64,000 bases of DNA. Origin: JBBIQS01 sp037442205 (GTDB taxonomy: Bacteria > Myxococcota > Myxococcia > Myxococcales > UBA5297). Positions 1-8,125 of this stretch are shown in pieces. Both the position numbers and the translations under genes were made by a program. Below the pieces are notes generated by a model. That model saw nothing but the letters and a program-made list of their open reading frames with translations. It was not told where the DNA came from and did not search any database. Each line of letters begins with the position of its first letter. Position 1 is the first letter of the stretch. Where the stretch lies: NCBI GenBank assembly GCA_037442205.1, contig JBBIQS010000031.1:1-64000 (forward strand), in the 5' to 3' direction.

Positions 1-57
1 CTGGAGCCTCCCCCGCGTCTTCCGCAGATCCCTCCAGGACCTCCCTCGCCATCCACC

Positions 58-3036
58 TCAAGGAAGCGGAGGGCAAGGCGGCGAGACGACCAGCATGGAG
101 GAAGTGGCGCCGATCACCAGCTGGTCGTCCAGAAGATCGGCGGTGGTGGCGAACTGGGGAGTGGTCAGACTGCCGAGGACGGTCGGCGCAATGCCTGAGA
201 CGTCCACGAAGGCGATTCCGGTGGCGGTCGAGAGCAGAGCAGTCCGGCCGTCGAACTGGAGCAGATGGCTCGCGCCAGCCAAGTCCAGGGTGTGCCTCTG
301 GGTGAGCTGTCCGTGAACCGGGTCCACCTCGAAGATCACCAGCCGGGATGCGGTGGTGTCGGTCACCGGCTGGCTCGGAACCAGCACCGCGGCCACCAGC
401 GATCCCGCGATCCCCAGCGAGCGCACGGAGCTTTCGGCATGGGTGAAGTACATGGTCGCGCGCAAACTCAGGCTGGTCCCGGTCGAGTCGTAGACCAGCA
501 GATCGCTCGCGGGAAGGTGTGAGCTCGGATCGGCGGTGTAGGTGACCGCGAGCGCGACGCTCGTCCCTCCGCGCTCGACGCCCAGCGTCTCTTCCACCAC
601 CGCCTGGCGCGGGATTGGGGCTGGCGCGATCGCGGTCGCCGAGGGAACGAGAGTCAGAGTTGCTGAAGGAAAGGTTTGCCCCAGCCGGTACCGCTCGAGA
701 GTGACCTGCGATGGGCCGGCCATGACTGCCATCAGCGCTTCGCCCTCGGCCTTGAGCAGGCGTTCTCTCGCGTCGGGGAAGGCGCCGTACGCCCCCGCGC
801 GCGGGGCATCGGACTGGGAGGCATCGAGCCAGGCAAAGCTTGCCGGGCTCGGGGCAAGGGGATCGTCGCCGCTGAAGAAGGAGTGGGCTCCAGGCTCGGC
901 GAAGTCGAGAGCCCCGCCCACCAGCAGGTCGGCCGGCGTCGAGGGGCCGATGCGGATCACGAACCCATGGCCGGCGGAGATCCCGCCGCTGAGCAACGCC
1001 GGCGCTCCCGTTCGCGGCAGCTGGAAGCGATGGACGCTGTGCCGATCGGCGGCAAAGGCCAGCCCGTCATGGAGCATCACGTTGAGCGCTCCGCCCTGGG
1101 CAGGCCCGGTGACCAGCGGGAGATCGGTCCCGGCGCCGTCCGTCTTGAACAGCCGCGGCGGGAACTGCCATCCCATCGCCTCGACCACCGCCAGCCCCTG
1201 CGCAACCTGCGCGACGACGGGAATCCCCTCGGCGTCCAAGACCTGCTCGGCGAGCACCGCCGGATGCGCCGGATCGCTCACCACATAGTCGACCAGGTGC
1301 AGCGGATAGGGATTGCCGGTCTGTTCGACGCCGTAGAGGTGCCCGCCAGAGAGGGCAAAGCCCGGGCCCAGCACCTTTCCCGTGGTCAGCGTGCCGGTTC
1401 GGACAAACGTTGTGCCGTCGTAGAAGTTGATCTCCGATCCGGCGCCGTCGGTGACCGCAAGCTGGTTCGAGGAGAACTGGAAGAAGGCGACCGGTGTACT
1501 GATGGGCAACCGCTGCGGGCTCTTCGGGTGCAAAGGATCGGTGAGATCGACCACCGCGAGTCCGGTAGTCCCCGAGACGATCATCTTGTGGCTCGCGGCG
1601 TCGGCGCCGAGGAGGTTGCAGAAGAAACCGCCGCCTGAGGGCGCCAACGTCGCCAGGCTGAGCCGGCTCGACTCCACCGGCTTCGCTCGGTCGCTGATGT
1701 CGTAGGTCACCAGCTCTCCGCGTCCGCCAAAGGCCGGGCAGAGATAGAGCGCGTCGTTCAGCACCTGGACCAGGTTCTCGGTCACCCACGGCTGGTCCTG
1801 GATCTGCTCGGGAAGGGTGGCGAGCGGCACCACCGACGAGTCTGGCCGGACCTCGAGCATCTGGACGAAATAGGGCCCGAAGCCCGCCGACCGCGAGAGG
1901 GCGAGCAGGTGATTCGAATCCACCGGAGCGAGCGACGCGACCCCGAACGGCGCGCTCACCGGGCTGACTTTCACCAGCTCCAGCGCGCCGCCGTTCCGGT
2001 GGACCACGGAAAATGACCAGTCCATCGCGGTGGAAGTCCCGAGCCAGCTGATCGGCGGGTCCGCGAACACCAGCGTCCCTCCGGGCAGGACGACCGCGTG
2101 GGCGCCGGCGCTGCCGAAGGTGCGCAGCTCGGCCCGGATCGCGGGCGTCGCCGGCATGCGCGTGCCGGTACACACGCCTTGCCGGCAGCTGTCGCCGACG
2201 GTGCACATGTCGCCGTCGGAGCAGGGGAAGCCGTCGGGCGCCGCGAAGGGGAGGCAGGCCCCGCGCACGCACAGCTTCATTTCGGCGCAGCTGGCGCCCG
2301 TGCCGCACGGGGTGCCGTCGGGCGCGTCGGGATGGGAGCAGCCGGCGGTGCGGTCGCACAGGTCGGTGGTGCACGGGTCGTGGTCGTCGCAGACCGTCGG
2401 GTCGGGAAGATGGATGCAGCCCGAGGTCGCGTCGCAGGCGTCCCGGGTGCAGGGGTTCTTGTCGTCGCAGTCGACGACGACTCCCCGGCAGACTCCGTCC
2501 ACGCAGGTGTCGTGCTCGGTGCAGGCCGAGCGGTCGTCACAGGCGCCGTCGCGCTTGGCGTGGGTGCACTGGGCGGTGGCGAGGTCGAAGGCGTCGTCGG
2601 TGCAGGGGTTGTGGTCGTCGCACAGCGGGACCGGAAGCGCCTCGCCAGCCAGCGACACCAGGACAATCGGCTCGTTCTCCGAGTCGTTCTCGATCGAGAG
2701 CTGCCCCGCGGCAGGGCCGGCGGACTGGGGATCGAAGTTCACGGCGACGACGAGGCCGGTGGCGGAGGCGGTGAAAGCTCCGGAGCCGTCGACTCGCACG
2801 CCGCTGATCGCCAGGCGGGCCTTGCCGGTCTCCTCCAGCGTCACCTCGAGCCGGGCAGGGTGGCCGATGTAGACCTTCCCGAAGTCCAGCGCGTGGGTCG
2901 AGGCTGCGACCTGCCGATCCGCTGGCTGCAGCCGCTCAGTCGAGCAGCTCGAGCATCCGCCTATCGAGGCGACCGCCAGGGCCAGACTCGCCAACGCAGG
3001 CAGATGCATCCCGCGGCGCTGAAATGACAGGCTCAC
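58..3036 (-). CDS. Cys-rich surface lipoprotein (992 aa)
   Basis: No enzymatic function recognised. The product begins with a signal peptide ending in a lipobox-like IGGC (Cys28), so it is probably a lipid-anchored envelope protein. Residues ~45-130 look like an Ig-like 'choice-of-anchor' domain (opening DFGKVYIGH). Residues ~138-290 hold several Cys/Asp repeats of the CDDHNPCTDD type, which are typical of myxobacterial surface proteins. The remaining ~700 residues contain blade-like segments (GLAVVDLTDPLHP resembles LVIVD repeats), which suggests a propeller. The GTG start has a G-rich Shine-Dalgarno (GGGGGGAC); an ATG nine codons later would leave the signal peptide intact. It starts one base after the stop of the upstream sigma-54 activator gene, so the two are probably cotranscribed. 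Confidence 0.85.
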   Translation of the reverse strand: MSLSFQRRGMHLPALASLALAVASIGGCSSCSTERLQPADRQVAASTHALDFGKVYIGHPARLEVTLEETGKARLAISGVRVDGSGAFTASATGLVVAVNFDPQSAGPAAGQLSIENDSENEPIVLVSLAGEALPVPLCDDHNPCTDDAFDLATAQCTHAKRDGACDDRSACTEHDTCVDGVCRGVVVDCDDKNPCTRDACDATSGCIHLPDPTVCDDHDPCTTDLCDRTAGCSHPDAPDGTPCGTGASCAEMKLCVRGACLPFAAPDGFPCSDGDMCTVGDSCRQGVCTGTRMPATPAIRAELRTFGSAGAHAVVLPGGTLVFADPPISWLGTSTAMDWSFSVVHRNGGALELVKVSPVSAPFGVASLAPVDSNHLLALSRSAGFGPYFVQMLEVRPDSSVVPLATLPEQIQDQPWVTENLVQVLNDALYLCPAFGGRGELVTYDISDRAKPVESSRLSLATLAPSGGGFFCNLLGADAASHKMIVSGTTGLAVVDLTDPLHPKSPQRLPISTPVAFFQFSSNQLAVTDGAGSEINFYDGTTFVRTGTLTTGKVLGPGFALSGGHLYGVEQTGNPYPLHLVDYVVSDPAHPAVLAEQVLDAEGIPVVAQVAQGLAVVEAMGWQFPPRLFKTDGAGTDLPLVTGPAQGGALNVMLHDGLAFAADRHSVHRFQLPRTGAPALLSGGISAGHGFVIRIGPSTPADLLVGGALDFAEPGAHSFFSGDDPLAPSPASFAWLDASQSDAPRAGAYGAFPDARERLLKAEGEALMAVMAGPSQVTLERYRLGQTFPSATLTLVPSATAIAPAPIPRQAVVEETLGVERGGTSVALAVTYTADPSSHLPASDLLVYDSTGTSLSLRATMYFTHAESSVRSLGIAGSLVAAVLVPSQPVTDTTASRLVIFEVDPVHGQLTQRHTLDLAGASHLLQFDGRTALLSTATGIAFVDVSGIAPTVLGSLTTPQFATTADLLDDQLVIGATSSMLVVSPPCPPLP

Positions 3037-3037
3037 T

Positions 3038-4609
3038 CTAGTCCCCCCGCTCCCAGCTCGAAGGCGCGGTCAGCCCGTACTTCTCGATCTTGAGGATCAG
3101 GTTCGACCGGCTGACCCCGAGCTGGCGCGCCAGCAGGCTGCGGTTGCCCTTGGTGCGAGCCAGGCCCTGCTGGATCATCGCCCGCTCCAGCTCCTCGACC
3201 GCGTTGTGGAGGTTGCCCGAGGTCGGCAGCCGCCCGATTCGCCCCAGCCTTCCGGCGCCGTCGCGCACCCGCGCCGACAGCAGCTCCACCGGGATCTCTT
3301 CCTGGTCGCCGCCCAGCACCAACAGCCGCTCGATCTCGTTCTCCAGCTCGCGGATGTTCCCCGGCCAGGAGTAGCTCTCCACCGCCTTGAGCGCCTCCTT
3401 GGACAGCGCCCGGCAGCGCATCCCCGGCCGCGCGTGCTTGCGCAGGAAATGGTCAATCAATACGGGCAGATCGTCCTTGCGCTCGCGCAGCGGCGGGACC
3501 TGCACCCGGATCACGTTGATCCGGTAGAACAGGTCCTCGCGGAACTTGCCTTCCTCCACCAGCTTGGCCAGGTCCTTGTGCGTGGCGGCGATCACCCGCA
3601 CGTCCACCTCGCGCGGCGCGGTCCCGCCCACCGGCGTGAAGGTCCCTTCCTGCAAGACCCGCAGCAGCTTCACCTGCAGGGCCGGGCTCATGTCCCCGAT
3701 CTCGTCGAGGAAGAAGGTCCCGCTGTCGGCCACCTCGAACAGGCCCTTCTTGTCGCGCATCGCCCCGGTGAACGAGCCCTTCACGTGCCCGAACAGCGCG
3801 CTCTCCAAGAGGTTGTCGTTGAAGGCCGAGCAGTTCTGCACCACGAACGGCTTGTCCTTGCGCGGCCCGTTGTAGTGGATGGCCCGCGCCACCAACTCCT
3901 TGCCGGTCCCCGACTCGCCGTTCACCAGCACCGTCGACTCGGACTGGCAGACCTTCTCCAGCAGCTCGAACACCTCCTCCATCGGCCCCGACTTGCCGAC
4001 GATGTTCTCGAACTTGTAGCGGTCGCGCAGCTCGCTCGACAGGGTCTGGATCGCCTCGTCCTTCTTGTTCATCTCCGCTTCGAAGTTGGCGATCTCATTG
4101 ACCCCGAACTCCAGCAGGTCGGTCAGCTTCTCAAACTCCGCCGCGCCCAGCACCGGCAGCCGCCCCAGCGCCCTTTCCAGGTCGGTGGCCCCGTCGTTCA
4201 GCTCGCGGATCTTGGTCTTGAGCACCTCCGCCTCCCGCTCCGTCGGCGGCTGGCGGGCGAACCCCTCCACGAACACCGCCCCCTGGTACTCGCCCTCCAG
4301 GTACAGCGGCGCCCCGACCACCTGGAAGCCCAGGTGGCACTCGTGCACCAGGCACGAACGCACCTTGCGGTTGGTCTTGAACTTGTCCACCAGCACGCGC
4401 ACCGACTGCGTACAGCGGCGGTTGCCCTCCTTGCAGAAGAGCGACAGCCGGCAGAAGTCGTTCTGCGGGGGAACGGGCTGCGCGCCCTTGCGCTCCAGGA
4501 TCATCCCCTGCTGGTCGGCGAAGGACAGCTCCACCCGCCACCATTTGCGGATGACGTCCTTGAGCATGATGATCGTGTGCAGGTTCTGGTATTTTTCGTA
4601 GTCGAGCAT
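3038..4609 (-). CDS. Sigma-54-dependent activator with PocR sensor domain
   Basis: Enhancer-binding protein that would remodel sigma-54 RNA polymerase. Residues ~8-120 form a Cys-containing PocR ligand-sensing domain (FCRLSLFCKEGNRRC, CLVHECHLGF), followed by a coiled-coil-like linker (~155-200). The AAA+ module has Walker A GESGTGKE (~230), the sigma-54 contact loop GSFTGA (~278; canonical GAFTGA with A to S) and Walker B FFLDEIGD (~299). A Fis-type HTH lies at the C-terminus (LLARQLGVSRSNLILKIEKY). There is no receiver domain, so the signal is probably a small ligand rather than phosphorylation. The ATG has a good SD (GGGAG, 6 bases upstream). It heads an operon with the Cys-rich lipoprotein gene and is divergent from a CDF transporter across an inverted repeat. 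Confidence 0.93.
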   Translation of the reverse strand: MLDYEKYQNLHTIIMLKDVIRKWWRVELSFADQQGMILERKGAQPVPPQNDFCRLSLFCKEGNRRCTQSVRVLVDKFKTNRKVRSCLVHECHLGFQVVGAPLYLEGEYQGAVFVEGFARQPPTEREAEVLKTKIRELNDGATDLERALGRLPVLGAAEFEKLTDLLEFGVNEIANFEAEMNKKDEAIQTLSSELRDRYKFENIVGKSGPMEEVFELLEKVCQSESTVLVNGESGTGKELVARAIHYNGPRKDKPFVVQNCSAFNDNLLESALFGHVKGSFTGAMRDKKGLFEVADSGTFFLDEIGDMSPALQVKLLRVLQEGTFTPVGGTAPREVDVRVIAATHKDLAKLVEEGKFREDLFYRINVIRVQVPPLRERKDDLPVLIDHFLRKHARPGMRCRALSKEALKAVESYSWPGNIRELENEIERLLVLGGDQEEIPVELLSARVRDGAGRLGRIGRLPTSGNLHNAVEELERAMIQQGLARTKGNRSLLARQLGVSRSNLILKIEKYGLTAPSSWERGD

Positions 4610-4621
4610 TTGTTCTCCCAG

Positions 4622-4651
4622 CGCCGTCCGATTTTAAGACAGCGGACGGCG
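4622..4651. promoter_or_regulatory. Inverted repeat in divergent promoter region
   Basis: Perfect 9-bp arms CGCCGTCCG (4622-4630) and CGGACGGCG (4643-4651) flank a 12-base AT-rich centre (ATTTTAAGACAG). The repeat sits in the 55-base gap between the divergently transcribed PocR/sigma-54 activator and CDF exporter genes. Neither side has a T-run, so a terminator is unlikely. The symmetry and position suggest an operator acting on one or both genes. This is inference from layout only. Confidence 0.5.
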
Positions 4652-4664
4652 GGGCGCGCAAATC

Positions 4665-5765
4665 TTGGACAACCGACCGGGAGCCAACCTGAGCCAGGCC
4701 GAGAAACTCCAGCCGGAATCCGAGCATGGCTGCCATTGCCCGGCGGAGGGCAGCGCGTCCCCGCGGCAAGGCGGCCCCGAGCCCTGTGAGCAGACTGGGC
4801 GCGGGCATGAGGAGCATGCCCACGGCGAGCCGGATCACGAGCACGATCACCACGGGCACGGCCATCGCGGGCACGGGCACCACGGTCCCCATCACCACCG
4901 CGGGCGCGACCGCAACCGGCTGATCGGCACGCTGGTGCTGACGGTGGCGATGATGGTCGGCGAGGCGGTGGGCGGCTGGGCCTCGGGGTCGTTGGCGCTG
5001 CTCTCCGACGCCGGGCACATGCTCACCGACGCCGCGGCGCTCTTGCTGGCGGTGCTGGCGCTCTGGTTCGCCGGCCGCCCCGCCGACTTGAAGCGCACCT
5101 ACGGCTTCTTCCGCCTGGAGATCCTGTCGGCGCTGACCAACGGGCTGACCCTGATCGGCATCAGCGGCTTCATCGGCTACGAGGCCTGGCAGCGGCTGGC
5201 CAGTCCGCAGCCGATCAAGGCCGGGCTGATGATGGGCGTGGCGGTGGTCGGGCTGCTGGTCAACCTGGGCGGGATGTTCCTGCTGTCGCGCTCCAAGAAC
5301 ATGAACGTGCGCGCCGCCTTCCTGCACCTGGTCGGCGACGCCCTGAGCTCGGTGGGAGTGATCGCCGCCGGCTTCGTGGCCTGGCTCACCGGCTGGACGC
5401 TGCTCGACCCGATCGTCTCGGTGGCCATCGCGCTGATCATTGCCGTCAGCGCGGTGTCGCTGGTGCGCCAGGCGGTGCACGTGCTGCTGGAGGGCGTCCC
5501 GGAGCACATCTCGCTGAACGAGGTCTTCGGGGAGATAAAGCGGCTCAAGGGGGTGAGCGGGGTCCACGACCTGCACGTCTGGACCATCAGCCACGGGCTG
5601 CACGCGCTGTCGGCGCACCTGGTGGTCGGGCAGGAGCCGACGATGCGCGACTGCGACGGGCTGCTCACCGATGCCCGCTCGATGCTCAAGGCGCGCTTCG
5701 GCATCGACCACGCCACGCTCCAGATCGAGAGCGAGACCTTCGCCCGCCGCCACGAGGCGCCCTGA
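4665..5765 (+). CDS. Cation diffusion facilitator (CDF) metal exporter
   Basis: Probable proton-coupled efflux of Zn2+/Co2+/Cd2+ across the inner membrane. The N-terminal ~75 residues are very His-rich (HGHGHRGHGHHGPHHH), a cytoplasmic metal-binding tail seen in CzcD/ZitB-type CDFs. Six transmembrane helices follow. The metal-site motifs are SDAGHMLTDA in TM2 and HLVGDALSSVGV in TM5, both with the HxxxD pattern. A C-terminal cytoplasmic domain occupies the last ~85 residues (DLHVWTISHGLHALSAHLVV). The start is taken as TTG because no in-frame ATG precedes the membrane domain; it remains uncertain. The stop TGA is immediately followed by the ATG of the next gene, so the two are translationally linked. 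Confidence 0.92.
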   Translation: MDNRPGANLSQAEKLQPESEHGCHCPAEGSASPRQGGPEPCEQTGRGHEEHAHGEPDHEHDHHGHGHRGHGHHGPHHHRGRDRNRLIGTLVLTVAMMVGEAVGGWASGSLALLSDAGHMLTDAAALLLAVLALWFAGRPADLKRTYGFFRLEILSALTNGLTLIGISGFIGYEAWQRLASPQPIKAGLMMGVAVVGLLVNLGGMFLLSRSKNMNVRAAFLHLVGDALSSVGVIAAGFVAWLTGWTLLDPIVSVAIALIIAVSAVSLVRQAVHVLLEGVPEHISLNEVFGEIKRLKGVSGVHDLHVWTISHGLHALSAHLVVGQEPTMRDCDGLLTDARSMLKARFGIDHATLQIESETFARRHEAP

Positions 5766-6731
5766 ATGGATCCCGTCCAAGTCGTCTACCGGCTGCGGCC
5801 GACCAATGCCGCCAATCGGGTCGGCCAGCGGATGGTGTGCGTCCTCAACGCCCGCGACGTGCAGCGCTCGATCGACCCGACTCCGGTGGTGGTGATCGAG
5901 CTGGCTCATCCGGCCTCGCTGGCCCCGGGCGTGCTGCGCGCGGCGCGGCACCTGGACGCGGTGATCGGGCTGTCGGTGCCGGCGCACGAGATGGGCGAGG
6001 GGCCGCGGCCGTACGCCGTCTTCCACGACCTGGTCGAGGCCGCCCAGGACGCCGACTACTGGCTGCCGCTGTTCCTCAAGGCCGGCCCGATCCCGCTCAC
6101 CGGCACCGGCGAGGCCCAGCTCTCCGAGGCGCGGGAGCGGGTGTTCCAATACGTCGACGCCGGCTTCACCGAGATCGGCTTCGACGGCGGGCACCTGTCG
6201 GCCGAGGACTACGCGGCGGCGGTGGCCGCGGTCAGCATCCCGGCGCGCGAGCGCGAGCTGTCGCTGGAGGTCCGCTGCCGGGCCGAGGCCGGGGCGGTGG
6301 CGGCGCTGTCGCGGGCGCTGGTCGGGCAGGGGACGCGCGCCGACGTCTTCGCCGTCGACGGCGGCGGGTCCGACCGCTGGGCGCTGGAGGGCATCCAGTC
6401 GGCGGCGGGGATGTCGGTGGTGGCGGTGCCCGAGGGCCGGGAAGGTCCGGCCAGGCGGGTGCTGTGCGGCGATCGCTTCGATCGGCTGCTGGAGCGGCTG
6501 TTGCCCGAATCGCTGCGCCAGGAAATCAGGGAGCACCGCGCCTCATCCGGGGCCGATTTGCGCAGTGCTCTCGGTCACTTCCACGAGGCGCTGGCCGGGC
6601 TCGACGAGGGCTGCCGGCTCAAGATCGAGGCCCTGGCCTACGCCGAGGCGCTGTCGCTGCTCAACGCGGCGAAGGTCGGGCGCAGCGCCCCCAGGTCGAT
6701 CGAGTTCCTGGCCGAGAAGAACGGCTATTAG
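5766..6731 (+). CDS. TIM-barrel-like protein of unknown function
   Basis: Function not recognised. The 321-residue product is soluble with no signal peptide. The segment VFQYVDAGFTEIGFDGGHLSA (~130-150) resembles the 'AGFTSVMIDGSHL' strand of class II fructose-bisphosphate/tagatose-bisphosphate aldolases, and the alternating hydrophobic strands before it (VVVIELAHP, AVIGLSVPAHE, PLFLKAGPIPL) fit a degenerate (beta/alpha)8 barrel. The usual aldolase zinc-binding histidine set is not evident. It starts directly at the stop of the CDF gene, so it is probably cotranscribed and may act with metal export. Its TAG stop overlaps the stop codon of the convergent PP-loop gene by four bases. Confidence 0.75.
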   Translation: MDPVQVVYRLRPTNAANRVGQRMVCVLNARDVQRSIDPTPVVVIELAHPASLAPGVLRAARHLDAVIGLSVPAHEMGEGPRPYAVFHDLVEAAQDADYWLPLFLKAGPIPLTGTGEAQLSEARERVFQYVDAGFTEIGFDGGHLSAEDYAAAVAAVSIPARERELSLEVRCRAEAGAVAALSRALVGQGTRADVFAVDGGGSDRWALEGIQSAAGMSVVAVPEGREGPARRVLCGDRFDRLLERLLPESLRQEIREHRASSGADLRSALGHFHEALAGLDEGCRLKIEALAYAEALSLLNAAKVGRSAPRSIEFLAEKNGY

Positions 6732-8041
6732 CCGGTCGCCTTGGCGCGGGTCGGCCGGCGCGACCTGGGGCCTTTGGGCCGCGGTCCCATGGTCCTGGCA
6801 GTCACCGTCGCAGGAGGCTTGGCGGGGGTCACCGGCGCCGCCGTGCTCGGAGCGACTGCCGGCAGGCGGCCCCAGGTCGGGCGCAGCGACTTGACGGCAT
6901 TCCACAGCCGGTTGGCCGTCGGCGAGGTATCGAGCAGCGCGCGCACCGCCTGCCGCCGCTGACGCCTGGCCACCGCCCGCTCCAGAATCCGCAGCAGCTT
7001 CGGGGAAGTGCCGTGGCTGCGCGCCAGGTCGAGCAGCTCGAGGACCATCGGCCACTGGTCCGCCGCCAGGTGCTCCTCGAGGTTGTCGGGGAGCCGGCGG
7101 GGGAAGAGCTTGGCCTGCGGCAGCAGCCCCAGGATCTCCAGGGCGATCATGGTGCGCGCGCACTTGCGGCAGCGGCCGCAGTTGAAGGGGCCGCTCTTGT
7201 TCTCCAGGCACACCCGCAGCCGGGCCAGCGCCTCCGGGTGGCGGGCCAGCGCCGCCAGCTTGTCCCCCCGCCGCGCCTCGCAGCCGTCGTGGACGATCTC
7301 CAGCCGCTCGCTGGACCAGAGCCCGTCGAGCAGCGGATGGGAGCCCCAGGGGATGAGCTGCGAGTAGGCGAAGCTGGAGGGGACGATCAGCCGCCGCACC
7401 CCGCCGCTGAGGGCCAGCGCCGCCGAGGCCAGCGCCGCGCTCTGATAGGACCGCTCGTAGTTGAGCTCGGGGAAGTAGCTGCGCAGGTTGGTCTCGGCGC
7501 GGATCACCTTGGCCCCGAACAGCGCCGCCCCCTCGGAGGCCAGCTCCACCGACCCTTCGGCGTCCTCGGTCTTCTCCAGCGGCTGCTCCAACCCCTTGAC
7601 GAACAGCACGTGCGAGACCGGTTGTGAGGTGTGGCTCCACTTGGCCAGCGAGAAGTAGGAGTCCACCCCGCCGGAGAACAGCGAGAGGGTCAGGCCGTTT
7701 CGCCGCGGAGAGATGCCGGCCGGGCGCGGGTGAGCGGTGAAGCGGGCGGGGTGGAAGCTGAACTCGGCGGCGTTCCAGGCCAGCAGGATCTGCGCCGCCC
7801 GCTCGCAGCCGACCAGCAGCCGCGAGTCGACCCGGGGCACCACCTCCAGGGGCTCGCCGCGCATCATGCTCGCCGGCAACAGCGCCGGGACGAAGGGGTC
7901 GGCGGAGTTGAACAGCAGCGGCGCGTGCTCGGCCGGGAAGCGGTAGTAGACCTCGTCGCGGCCGCCGTTCTCCCACTGCAGCGACCCGATGAGGCTGACC
8001 CAATTCCCCGTCTGCTCAACCCGCGTCGCGACCAGGCGCAT
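6728..8041 (-). CDS. PP-loop ATPase with C-terminal Zn-type Cys cluster (paralogue A)
   Basis: Member of the PP-loop ATP pyrophosphatase superfamily, with general resemblance to QueC-type enzymes. The nucleotide-binding loop is FSGGVDSYFSL (~120-130). Near residue 275 there is a zinc-binding-like cluster NCGRCRKCARTM (CxxCxxC). The N-terminal ~110 residues (YYRFPAEHAP, CERAAQILLAWNA) are shared with the neighbouring paralogue and are not part of classic QueC. The substrate is unknown; adenylation of a small molecule or nucleobase is inferred from the PP-loop. It is ~65-70% identical by eye to the next gene upstream, so this is a tandem duplication. The ATG has SD GGAGGGAG. Confidence 0.85.
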   Translation of the reverse strand: MRLVATRVEQTGNWVSLIGSLQWENGGRDEVYYRFPAEHAPLLFNSADPFVPALLPASMMRGEPLEVVPRVDSRLLVGCERAAQILLAWNAAEFSFHPARFTAHPRPAGISPRRNGLTLSLFSGGVDSYFSLAKWSHTSQPVSHVLFVKGLEQPLEKTEDAEGSVELASEGAALFGAKVIRAETNLRSYFPELNYERSYQSAALASAALALSGGVRRLIVPSSFAYSQLIPWGSHPLLDGLWSSERLEIVHDGCEARRGDKLAALARHPEALARLRVCLENKSGPFNCGRCRKCARTMIALEILGLLPQAKLFPRRLPDNLEEHLAADQWPMVLELLDLARSHGTSPKLLRILERAVARRQRRQAVRALLDTSPTANRLWNAVKSLRPTWGRLPAVAPSTAAPVTPAKPPATVTARTMGPRPKGPRSRRPTRAKATG

Positions 8042-8062
8042 GTGCTCCCTCCGCTGCGAACG

Positions 8063-8090
8063 AAGCTAGGCGCCTTCGCACGGCAGGCAA
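8063..8090 (-). promoter_or_regulatory. Sigma-70-type promoter of PP-loop paralogue A
   Basis: Read on the minus strand: -35 TTGCCT (8085-8090), 16-base spacer, -10 TAGCTT (8063-8068). The same arrangement with the same -10 and nearly the same -35 precedes the second paralogue, so the promoter was duplicated with the gene and has been conserved. Confidence 0.6.
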
Positions 8091-8125
8091 GCGGGCAGCA
8101 GCCGGGGGCCCCCGAGGCGGCCGAA

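Noticed and set aside
4131..6536. 801-codon minus-strand frame across the CDF and TIM-barrel-like genes
   Set aside because: It crosses two well-supported genes and its translation is Arg/Gln/His/Pro-rich noise.
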